Assembly (NCBI GenBank): GCA_937895345.1
Contig: CALAWP010000027.1
Span: 1-7,272, forward strand
Length of the DNA: 7,272 bases
Source of the DNA: an uncultured Paenibacillus sp.
GTDB taxonomy: Bacteria > Bacillota > Bacilli > Paenibacillales > Paenibacillaceae
Direction of reading: 5' to 3'
This document shows positions 1-7,272 of this stretch, one piece after another; within the stretch, counting starts at the first letter, position 1, and each line of letters begins with the position of its first letter. The notes beneath the pieces are model-generated. The model did no database searches. It saw only the letters and a list, made by a program, of their open reading frames with translations, and had not been told where the DNA came from. The position numbers and the translations under genes were made by a program.

Positions 1-235
1 GAGCGTAGTGACGGTTAGGAGTCTCATACTCAACGTGAGCCGTGGAGATCGTGATACCGCGCTCGCGCTCTTCCGGAGCTTTGTCGATTTGGTCGAATGC
101 TACTGCAGCGCCGCCGTATCTTTTGGAAAGAACAGTCGTGATCGCAGCGGTAAGAGTCGTTTTGCCGTGGTCAACGTGACCGATTGTACCGATGTTAACA
201 TGCGGTTTAGTACGTTCAAATTTTGCCTTAGCCAT
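1..235 (-). CDS. tuf: Elongation factor Tu, N-terminal 78 codons (partial, runs off left edge)
   Basis: EF-Tu is the GTPase that carries aminoacyl-tRNA to the ribosomal A site in the cytoplasm. The visible N-terminus reads MAKAKFERTKPHVNIGTIGH and continues with the P-loop G19-H-V-D-H-G-K-T26. Switch I follows, with the E-R-G-I-T-I motif at residues 58-63, where T62 coordinates magnesium. Only the start of the G domain is present; the family is normally about 395 residues, so roughly 80% lies beyond the edge. The start at 235 is supported by GAGGAGG at 246-252, ten bases upstream. It is the last visible gene of the str operon, 115 bases after fusA. Its translated sequence is typical of Bacillota, and the identification is essentially certain. 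Confidence 0.98.
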   Translation of the reverse strand, partial: MAKAKFERTKPHVNIGTIGHVDHGKTTLTAAITTVLSKRYGGAAVAFDQIDKAPEERERGITISTAHVEYETPNRHYA

Positions 236-277
236 TGAACAGGAACCTCCTCAAATTTTACTTGAATTTTATGTGTG

Positions 278-318
278 GGCCGGCATGCAGAGCGCGGGGC
301 GCATACCTGATGACGGCC
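278..318 (-). other. Possible hairpin in the fusA-tuf gap
   Basis: In the RNA from the minus strand, the complements of 278-282 and 314-318 can form a 5-bp stem. Next to it, 283-288 pairs with 301-306 over 6 bp including one G-U, leaving a 7-base bulge and a 12-base loop. An alternative small GC-rich hairpin uses 292-302. No run of U follows, so this does not look like an intrinsic terminator. It may only be chance pairing in GC-rich sequence, or a processing or attenuation structure before tuf. No convincing separate tuf promoter is visible in this gap. Confidence 0.2.
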
Positions 319-350
319 GAAAACAAACTTTTGTTGCGGCTCAAGCGATA

Positions 351-2426
<2,076 letters not shown>

Positions 2427-2449
2427 GAATTTGTCTCCTCTCTAATATT

Positions 2450-2920
2450 CTACCAGCGGTAGTGAGCGAATGCACGGTTGGCTTCGGCCATCTTGTGCGT
2501 GTCTTCGCGTTTCTTAACCGATGCGCCCGTGTTGTTGGAAGCATCGATAATTTCAGCCGCCAGACGCTCTACCATCGTTTTCTCGCCGCGGTTGCGGGAG
2601 TAGTTGACCAGCCAGCGGAGACCAAGCGCGGTACGGCGCTCCGGTTTCACCTCGATCGGCACTTGATAGTTCGCTCCGCCTACGCGGCGAGCTTTAACCT
2701 CAAGCACTGGCATGATGTTTTTCAAAGCCGTTTCAAAAACTTCCATCGGATCGTTGCCCGTACGTTCTTGAATCAGTTTGAAAGCATCGTATAACAGCGT
2801 TTGTGCAACGCCTCTTTTGCCGTCGATCATGATGCGGTTGATCAGACGAGTCACCAGTTTGCTGTTGTAAACCGGATCCGGCAGCACATCGCGTTTCGTT
2901 ACAGGACCTTTGCGTGGCAT
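2450..2920 (-). CDS. rpsG: 30S ribosomal protein S7
   Basis: S7 is a primary 16S rRNA-binding protein that nucleates assembly of the 30S head and contacts tRNA at the E site. The 156-residue product beginning MPRKGPVTKRDVLPDP matches the normal bacterial length. The rRNA-binding beta-hairpin region K-A-R-R-V-G-G-A-N-Y-Q-V-P is at residues 76-88, and the conserved K-K-R-E-D-T-H-K-M-A-E-A-N-R-A-F-A-H-Y-R-W tail ends the protein. An in-frame ATG exists seven codons earlier at 2941, but the intervening bases are the ribosome binding site, so the start at 2920 is preferred. It sits between rpsL and fusA in the usual str order. In E. coli S7 represses this operon by binding the S12-S7 gap; whether that applies here is unknown, although a hairpin lies in that gap. 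Confidence 0.99.
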   Translation of the reverse strand: MPRKGPVTKRDVLPDPVYNSKLVTRLINRIMIDGKRGVAQTLLYDAFKLIQERTGNDPMEVFETALKNIMPVLEVKARRVGGANYQVPIEVKPERRTALGLRWLVNYSRNRGEKTMVERLAAEIIDASNNTGASVKKREDTHKMAEANRAFAHYRW

Positions 2921-2926
2921 GAGAAG

Positions 2927-2937
2927 TCCCCCTTTCT
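2927..2937 (-). promoter_or_regulatory. Ribosome binding site deciding the rpsG start
   Basis: The minus strand reads AGAAAGGGGGA here, six bases before the ATG at 2918-2920. It lies inside the reading-frame extension from the earlier ATG at 2941. This shows that the shorter S7, which also matches the family N-terminus, is the real product. Confidence 0.85.
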
Positions 2938-2966
2938 TCAATAGTTGCTTTGTCTTGGATTAACAT

Positions 2967-2994
2967 GACGTTCGCCCGTCAAGGGCGAAGCGTC
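2967..2994 (-). other. Intercistronic hairpin immediately after the rpsL stop
   Basis: On the minus strand the base after the rpsL TAA begins an arm pairing across 2983-2994 and 2967-2977. It forms 11 base pairs (GGGCGAA with TTCGCCC, then GACG with CGTC), interrupted by one bulged base at 2990, with a 5-base loop at 2978-2982. No U-run follows; the next bases in the RNA are AUGUUAAUCC, so it is not a standard terminator. The hairpin could stabilise or process the rpsL-rpsG transcript, or serve as a protein site such as an S7 target. The pairing is seen directly; the role is inference. Confidence 0.6.
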
Positions 2995-3414
2995 TTATTT
3001 TTTCGCTTTCGGACGTTTCGTTCCGTATTTGGAACGGGCCTGGTTACGGTTGTTCACGCCTGCCGTATCCAATGCGCCGCGAACGATATGGTAACGTACG
3101 CCCGGAAGGTCTTTAACCCGGCCGCCGCGGATCAATACAACGCTGTGCTCTTGCAGGTTGTGACCGATACCCGGAATGTAGGCTGTAACCTCTACGCGGT
3201 TGGACAAACGTACGCGCGCGTATTTGCGAAGCGCGGAGTTCGGCTTCTTCGGAGTCATCGTGCCTACGCGAGTGCAGACACCGCGTTTTTGCGGCGAGCT
3301 GATGTCGGTAGCTTCGCGTTTCAAAGCGTTAAAACCTTTTTGCAAGGCCGGCGATTTCGATTTTACGACTTTCGCTTGACGTCCTTTGCGAACGAGCTGG
3401 TTGATTGTTGGCAT
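2995..3414 (-). CDS. rpsL: 30S ribosomal protein S12
   Basis: S12 sits at the 30S-50S interface near the decoding centre and influences accuracy; it is the classic streptomycin resistance locus. The 139-residue product starts MPTINQLVRKG and ends with a lysine-rich tail, the typical length in Bacilli. The two conserved loops are present: T-P-K-K-P-N-S-A-L-R-K with K56 (E. coli K42), and L-I-R-G-G-R-V-K-D-L-P-G-V-R-Y-H with K101 and D102. D102 corresponds to the aspartate methylthiolated by RimO in other bacteria. Both lysines are wild type, so no common resistance substitution is encoded. The start at 3414 has AAGGGGGT at 3421-3428, six bases upstream; the stop is TAA. It is the first gene of the str operon here, preceded by a leader of about 130 bases and the promoter at 3550-3577. 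Confidence 0.99.
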   Translation of the reverse strand: MPTINQLVRKGRQAKVVKSKSPALQKGFNALKREATDISSPQKRGVCTRVGTMTPKKPNSALRKYARVRLSNRVEVTAYIPGIGHNLQEHSVVLIRGGRVKDLPGVRYHIVRGALDTAGVNNRNQARSKYGTKRPKAKK

Positions 3415-3543
3415 GTTGCCACCCCCTTCCCCTGATTCATGTCTTTTATGTTGGTAGACATTTCACCCATTCTTTAAGCCCACAGATCCAGGCGGTTCAT
3501 AAATGAACAAACTATTACACAAACCCAGTCATTAGGCACACTA
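3415..3543 (-). other. 5' leader of the str operon mRNA
   Basis: If transcription starts about seven bases after the -10 element at 3550-3555, the rpsL leader is about 130 bases. It contains a small inverted repeat at 3495-3508 (GTTCAT-aa-ATGAAC on the plus strand) and a 6-bp inverted repeat pairing 3439-3444 with 3456-3461 near the ribosome binding site. Neither is strong or followed by a U-run. I do not recognise a riboswitch, T-box or known ribosomal-protein leader. The leader length is inferred from the promoter call. Confidence 0.5.
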
Positions 3544-3549
3544 CGATAT

Positions 3550-3577
3550 ATTATCACTTGCGACCAGGCGGTGTCAA
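3550..3577 (-). promoter_or_regulatory. Sigma-A type promoter for the rpsL-rpsG-fusA-tuf operon
   Basis: The minus strand carries a perfect -35 TTGACA at 3577-3572 and a -10 GATAAT (5 of 6 consensus) at 3555-3550 with a 16-base spacer. An overlapping alternative -10, TAATAT, would give an 18-base spacer. The predicted start is near 3542-3544. It faces rpsL with no gene between, and the rpoC terminator upstream makes a separate promoter necessary. This is the best promoter in the spacer. Confidence 0.8.
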
Positions 3578-3724
3578 GTACTTTTGGATCTGGTTTATAG
3601 ATACGCCCGCCTTGAGCTGGACGGACAACGGCCGTTCGCTGCAAATAAACAAGCTGCTGCGGATAATGGCGAGACTGGCGATGAACGGTCCACGATTCAA
3701 ACTTGAACCATTATCATCCATGAC

Positions 3725-3753
3725 ATTATACTGCCTTTTCTACCCCCTAGTAA
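3725..3753 (-). promoter_or_regulatory. Possible second, weaker promoter upstream of rpsL
   Basis: A perfect TATAAT lies on the minus strand at 3730-3725. At 17 bases upstream is TTACTA (3753-3748), only 3 of 6 matches to the -35 consensus, and there is no TGn extension. It points toward rpsL and lies downstream of the palindrome array. It could be a regulated second promoter or a chance match in AT-rich sequence. Confidence 0.3.
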
Positions 3754-3824
3754 TGAGGATTTTTTCTATTTTCGTATTAAATCGTCCAAATTTTGAGCGC
3801 TACTTGAACGCATCATCCTTGGTT

Positions 3825-3948
3825 TTGAACGATATTTCATTCAAATTAACGCTCCGGAACGGCCAACATCCATGATGTTGAACGATATTTCGTTCAAATC
3901 AACGCTTCGGAACGGCATTGCCAGAATTTTGAACGATAAATCGTTCAA
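3825..3948 (-). repeat. Array of three 20-bp palindromes (period 51-53 bp)
   Basis: Three near-identical 20-bp palindromes occur at 3825-3844, 3878-3897 and 3929-3948. The middle copy is TTGAACGATATTTCGTTCAA on the plus strand. The first copy has one arm substitution that becomes a G-U pair in minus-strand RNA; the third has AA instead of TT near the centre. Similarity extends downstream: copies 1 and 2 share about 19 bases (AT[C/T]AACGCT[C/T]CGGAACGGC) and copy 3 shares only ATCAAC. The unit is therefore a duplicated segment of about 40 bp, not only an operator. The spacings are not all multiples of three, so it is not a peptide repeat. It may be a dispersed intergenic repeat family or a binding site array; no function is assigned. 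The strand label is arbitrary, since the motif is symmetric. Confidence 0.8.
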
Positions 3949-3959
3949 ATCAACCTGGT

Positions 3960-4326
3960 GGTAGATAGATTCGCCATTTTTGATCGAATAATCGTATATA
4001 AGGAGGATATCCAACAAGTTAAACGGGTTGTATCGCATTTTGTCTGTCTCGGTGGATGCTTTAACGATCCGTCATTCCTCACGGTTACTCTCTCGTCCGT
4101 TCCGTCTGCGAGATTCTGCCTCCGGCTTTCACAAGATTCACCGATGACTGCTCATGCATCACATGATTCGGAATTGATAAGACCACTCCTCCGTTCATCG
4201 ATAACCCCGCTCATGACCGCTGACTCTGCGTTCTCGAATCGATTATACCGCATGTCCAACAGGCCGTCTTTATGGTTTACGAATTTTTAATGCTCGCCGG
4301 AAGCAGTCCCGGGTACAGTCGCTCTT
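3960..4326. other. Intergenic stretch with no recognised gene
   Basis: This 367-base stretch between the two repeat arrays has no convincing coding sequence on either strand. Frames that stay open here lack a start preceded by a ribosome binding site and resemble no family I know. Two Shine-Dalgarno-like strings occur, AGGAGG on the plus strand at 4001-4006 and GGAGGAG on the minus strand at 4186-4192, but neither has a start codon at usable distance. A minus-strand TATAAT lies at 4242-4247. The stretch could be a decayed gene, an uncharacterised RNA or simple spacer. Confidence 0.5.
4242..4247 (-). promoter_or_regulatory. Isolated perfect -10 hexamer, possible promoter
   Basis: TATAAT is present on the minus strand. 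At 17 bases upstream the hexamer is AAGACG, which keeps only the central GAC of the -35 consensus. A transcript from here would cross the unexplained stretch and the palindrome array toward rpsL. The evidence is weak. Confidence 0.2.
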
Positions 4327-4482
4327 AGGCGCAATCCAGACACAAGCACATTCCAGGCAACAATTCGGGTGTAATCTTATCCAAGCGCTACCTAAGCACA
4401 TATTCAGGAACATTCCATGACCATTCAAGGTACATTCCAAGCGCTATCCAAGCACATTCAAGATACATTCCAGGCGCAATCG
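4327..4482 (-). repeat. Degenerate minisatellite of about 11-bp units related to TTGGAATGTGC
   Basis: Reading the minus strand from 4472 down, consecutive units are TGGAATGTATCT, TGAATGTGCT, TGGATAGCGCT, TGGAATGTACCT, TGAATGGTCA, TGGAATGTTCC, TGAATATGTGCT and TAGGTAGCGCT (to 4384). A degraded stretch follows, then TGGAATGTGCT (4355-4345) and TGGATTGCGCCT (4338-4327). Unit length varies from 10 to 12, so no reading frame is kept. A higher-order duplication is visible: 4381-4417 and 4437-4472 align over about 36 bases with few differences. AGGCGCAATC occurs at both ends (4327 and 4472). It looks like a decaying tandem repeat grown by slippage. Confidence 0.8.
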
Positions 4483-4550
4483 CCGGCCGTCAGCTCCCAA
4501 ACGGTTCCATTGCAAGATCGCGTCCGCACCAAACGTCAATAACGCAACCG

Positions 4551-4600
4551 AAAAAACGGTACATCTCCAAGCAACTGTCGTTGCCGGAGATGTACCGTTT
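4551..4600 (-). terminator. Intrinsic terminator of rpoC
   Basis: A perfect 15-bp inverted repeat pairs 4554-4568 (AAACGGTACATCTCC) with 4586-4600. The loop holds a further 5-bp stem (4571-4575 with 4580-4584) closing a 4-base loop. On the minus strand the hairpin is followed by six T (4556-4551). It starts 26 bases after the rpoC stop codon. On the plus strand only TTT follows, so it works mainly for leftward transcription. It should separate the rpo transcript from the str operon. Confidence 0.95.
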
Positions 4601-4626
4601 ATCCGATGCGGCGCGATGGGCCAAAA

Positions 4627-7272
4627 CTACTCGATGACCGCTACAGCTTCCGATTGTTCCGCCGTCGTCTCGTCGGTCTCGACAACCTCTTCCTCCATGC
4701 CCGCGAAGCGGATGCTGCGGTAGCGCGGCATACCGGTTCCGGCAGGGATGAGCTTGCCGATAATGACGTTCTCCTTCAGGCCGAGGAGCTGGTCGACCTT
4801 GCCCTTGATGGCGGCGTCCGTCAGGACGCGGGTCGTCTCCTGGAAGGAAGCCGCGGACAGGAACGAGTCCGTCTCCAGCGACGCCTTCGTAATGCCGAGG
4901 AGGACCGGCTTCGCGACTGCAGGCTCTTTGCCGGCGAAGATCGCTTCGCGGTTGGCCGCCTCGTATTCATGAATGTCGACGAAGGAGCCAGGCAGCAGCG
5001 TCGTGTCGCCCGCATCGACGATGCGGATTTTGCGAAGCATCTGCTTGATCATAACCTCGACGTGCTTGTCGTTGATCTCAACGCCCTGGTTCCGGTATAC
5101 GCGCTGAACTTCCTGAAGGATATAGTTCTGCACGCCGCGGATGCCTTTGATGCGCAGCATGTCTTTCGGGTCGATGGAGCCGTCCGTCAGCTCGTCGCCC
5201 GCTTCGATGTGCTGGCCTTCCGTTACGCGGATGCGGGACCCGTAAGTAACGGAATAAACTTTCGATTCGGCTTCGCCCTGAACCTCGATCTCGCGGCGGT
5301 CCTTCGCTTCGCGAATTTCCTTCACGACGCCGTCAAGCTCGGTAATGATCGCTTGGCCTTTCGGATTGCGCGCCTCGAACAGCTCCTGGATACGCGGAAG
5401 ACCTTGCGTAATGTCGTCGCCGGCAACGCCGCCGGTATGGAACGTACGCATCGTCAGCTGCGTGCCCGGCTCGCCGATCGATTGGGCGGCGATAATGCCG
5501 ACCGCTTCGCCGATCTCGACATGCTTGCCGGTCGCCAGATTGCGGCCGTAGCAAATTTTGCAGACGCCGTGACGGGCGCGGCAGCTCAGAACGGAGCGAA
5601 TTTGGAGACGCTCCACGCCGGCCTTCACGATGGCGTCGGCTTTGCCCGCATCGATCAGCTCGTTGCGGCCGACGATAACCTCGCCGGTTTCCGGATGGCG
5701 AACCGTCTCGAACGAATAACGGCCTTCGATACGGTCGTACAGATCCTCGATAACCTCTTTGCCGTCCTGAATTTTGCTGACGGTAAAGCCTTTGTCCGTG
5801 CCGCAGTCGTCTTCGCGGACGATAACGTCCTGCGCGACGTCGACCAGACGGCGGGTCAGGTAACCGGAGTCGGCCGTCCGAAGCGCCGTATCCGCCAAAC
5901 CTTTCCGCGCGCCGTGCGTCGAGATAAAGTACTCGAGGACGGTCAGGCCTTCGCGGAAGTTCGACTTGATCGGCAACTCGATGATCCGGCCGGACGGGTT
6001 CGCCATCAGGCCGCGCATGCCGCCGAGCTGGGTGATCTGCGATTTGTTACCGCGCGCCTTGGAATCCACCATGAGCATGATGTTGTTATAACGGTCCATC
6101 GATTTCATGAGGATATCCGTAATTTCGTCTTTGCACTTGCTCCAGATGCCGATAATCCGGTCGTAACGCTCGTCGTTCGTAATCAGACCGCGGCGGTACT
6201 GATTCATAACGGTAGCGACCTTCTCGTCGGAAGCTTTCATAATTTCCGCTTTTTCCTTCGGAATGACGACGTCCGCCACGCCGATCGTAATGCCCGCTTT
6301 CGTGGAGTACGTAAAGCCGAGCTGCTTGATCCGGTCGAGCGTAATGGCTGTCATCGTCGTATGGTAGCGGCGGAAGCATTCCGCGATGATGGAGCCGAGG
6401 TAGTCCTTGCCTACCGCTCCCGGCGTATCGAGCTCTTCGGCGAATTTCACCAGATCGGCGCCTTTTTCCATCACGAAATATTTGTCCGGGATGCCGTTCA
6501 GCAAGTTGGCTTTGGTCGCCTCGTTGATGTACGGGAAGTCCGTCGGGAAAATTTCGTTAAAGATCACTTTGCCCACGGTCGTCACGAGCAAAGAATTGTT
6601 TTGTTCTTCGGTAAAGCTTGCTTTGTTCAGCACGCGCGCAGGGATAAAAATCCTTGCATGCAGCGATACGATGCCGCGCTGATACGCGGAGATCGCTTCG
6701 TTGACGGAGGCGAAGACGGAACCCGTACCTTTCGCTTCCTTGTTGTCCATCGTCAAGTAGTAGCTGCCAAGCACCATATCCTGCGAAGGGGTAACGACAG
6801 GCTTGCCGTCCTTCGGGTTCAGGATGTTGCCGGACGCCAGCATGAGCAAGCGGGCTTCCGCTTGCGCTTCCGCGGACAACGGAACGTGAACGGCCATCTG
6901 GTCACCGTCGAAGTCGGCGTTGTATGCCGTACAAACGAGCGGATGCAGCTTGATGGCGCGGCCTTCGACCAAAATCGGCTCGAACGCCTGAATGCCCAGG
7001 CGGTGAAGCGTAGGGGCACGGTTCAGCAGTACCGGATGCTCCTTGATAACCTCTTCCAGCACGTCCCAAACTTCGGGGCTCACGCGCTCGACCTTCCGCT
7101 TGGCGCTCTTGATGTTATGAGCGAGCCCTTTGTTGACAAGCTCCTTCATGACAAAAGGCTTGAACAGCTCCAGAGCCATTTCCTTCGGCAGGCCGCATTG
7201 GTACATCTTCAGGTTCGGGCCGACGACGATAACGGAACGGCCGGAATAGTCGACGCGTTTGCCGAGCAGGTT
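4627..7272 (-). CDS. rpoC: RNA polymerase subunit beta-prime, C-terminal 881 residues (partial, runs off right edge)
   Basis: Beta-prime forms half of the RNA polymerase active-site cleft. The reading frame is open to the window edge, beginning N-L-L-G-K-R-V-D-Y-S-G-R-S; the methionine at 7206 is internal. About 320 N-terminal residues of an expected 1200 or so lie outside. In partial numbering, the catalytic magnesium loop N-A-D-F-D-G-D is at 118-124, and the bridge helix region with G-A-R-K-G-L-A-D-T-A-L is at about 443-478. The four zinc-binding cysteines are C490, C564, C571 and C574, and the trigger helix T-Q-L-T-M-R-T-F-H is at 604-612. The trigger region has no large proteobacterial-type insertion, as expected in Bacillota. 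The protein ends in an acidic tail (E-E-E-V-V-E-T-D-E) after the conserved R-Y-R-S-I-R-F. The stop is TAG, followed by an intrinsic terminator. The gene is normally co-transcribed with rpoB, which would lie to the right. Confidence 0.99.
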   Translation of the reverse strand, partial: NLLGKRVDYSGRSVIVVGPNLKMYQCGLPKEMALELFKPFVMKELVNKGLAHNIKSAKRKVERVSPEVWDVLEEVIKEHPVLLNRAPTLHRLGIQAFEPILVEGRAIKLHPLVCTAYNADFDGDQMAVHVPLSAEAQAEARLLMLASGNILNPKDGKPVVTPSQDMVLGSYYLTMDNKEAKGTGSVFASVNEAISAYQRGIVSLHARIFIPARVLNKASFTEEQNNSLLVTTVGKVIFNEIFPTDFPYINEATKANLLNGIPDKYFVMEKGADLVKFAEELDTPGAVGKDYLGSIIAECFRRYHTTMTAITLDRIKQLGFTYSTKAGITIGVADVVIPKEKAEIMKASDEKVATVMNQYRRGLITNDERYDRIIGIWSKCKDEITDILMKSMDRYNNIMLMVDSKARGNKSQITQLGGMRGLMANPSGRIIELPIKSNFREGLTVLEYFISTHGARKGLADTALRTADSGYLTRRLVDVAQDVIVREDDCGTDKGFTVSKIQDGKEVIEDLYDRIEGRYSFETVRHPETGEVIVGRNELIDAGKADAIVKAGVERLQIRSVLSCRARHGVCKICYGRNLATGKHVEIGEAVGIIAAQSIGEPGTQLTMRTFHTGGVAGDDITQGLPRIQELFEARNPKGQAIITELDGVVKEIREAKDRREIEVQGEAESKVYSVTYGSRIRVTEGQHIEAGDELTDGSIDPKDMLRIKGIRGVQNYILQEVQRVYRNQGVEINDKHVEVMIKQMLRKIRIVDAGDTTLLPGSFVDIHEYEAANREAIFAGKEPAVAKPVLLGITKASLETDSFLSAASFQETTRVLTDAAIKGKVDQLLGLKENVIIGKLIPAGTGMPRYRSIRFAGMEEEVVETDETTAEQSEAVAVIE

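Noticed and set aside
2733..2966. A 77-codon minus-strand frame starting in the rpsL-rpsG gap and running into rpsG
   Set aside because: It overlaps rpsG in another frame and its ATG follows the hairpin without a ribosome binding site.
3488..3572. A 9-bp direct repeat CCAGGCGGT at 3488-3496 and 3564-3572 around the rpsL promoter and leader
   Set aside because: A 9-bp match within about 1.2 kb is expected by chance, so it does not support an operator by itself.
3825..3948. Palindromes as LexA (SOS) boxes
   Set aside because: The Bacillus LexA site has GAAC and GTTC separated by 4 bases; here they are separated by 8, in an unexpected context.
3825..3948. The palindrome array as a CRISPR array
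   Set aside because: Only three copies are present, the similarity runs into the would-be spacers, and no cas genes are visible.
3841..4038. A 65-codon minus-strand frame through the palindrome array, giving repeated V-D-L-N-[D/E]-[L/I]-S-F
   Set aside because: The protein repeat arises because copies 2 and 3 are 51 bp apart. Copy 1 is 53 bp away and out of frame. The ATG has no good ribosome binding site. It is translated repeat DNA, not a gene.
3958..4290. A 110-codon plus-strand frame starting with GTG
   Set aside because: No ribosome binding site, no familiar domain, and it opposes the direction of all neighbouring genes.
4327..4482. The short tandem repeats as a CRISPR array
   Set aside because: Units are 10-12 bp, contiguous and degenerate, with no unique spacers of constant length and no cas genes nearby.

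Overview
This is a chromosomal window from a Gram-positive Bacillota bacterium, most likely of the Paenibacillaceae (Paenibacillus or Cohnella type). The evidence is the gene order, the Bacillus-like protein lengths (S12 of 139 residues, S7 of 156, EF-G of 691), strong GGAGG-type ribosome binding sites, the lack of the large proteobacterial insertion in the RpoC trigger loop, and a moderately high GC content in the genes. The genus is inferred from sequence character and was not tested by a search.

All genes lie on the minus strand, so transcription runs from right to left. From the right edge: the C-terminal three quarters of rpoC (RNA polymerase beta-prime, 7272-4627); a strong intrinsic terminator just after its stop (4551-4600); an intergenic stretch of about 1.2 kb with no convincing gene (4626-3415); then the str operon rpsL (S12), rpsG (S7), fusA (EF-G), and the first 78 codons of tuf (EF-Tu), which runs off the left edge. 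The gaps inside the str operon are 74, 23 and 115 bases. A TTGACA-type promoter (3550-3577) lies about 130 bases before rpsL, so the str operon here appears to be an independent transcription unit.

The unusual part is the rpoC-rpsL spacer. In many Bacilli this slot holds a short L7Ae-family (YbxF/RplGB) gene; none is visible here. The spacer contains two unrelated repeat arrays. One is a set of three 20-bp palindromes spaced 53 and 51 bp apart (3825-3948). The other is a decayed minisatellite of about 11-bp units related to TTGGAATGTGC (4327-4482). Between them lies about 370 bases of unexplained sequence, with a perfect TATAAT on the minus strand. Further possible regulatory structure is a hairpin that begins immediately after the rpsL stop codon.

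The coding genes are intact, conserved core information-processing genes: RpoC makes RNA, S12 and S7 are 30S subunit proteins of the decoding and head regions, and EF-G and EF-Tu drive translocation and aminoacyl-tRNA delivery. Nothing here amounts to a demonstrable new system; the repeats and the rearranged spacer are what deserve a second look.
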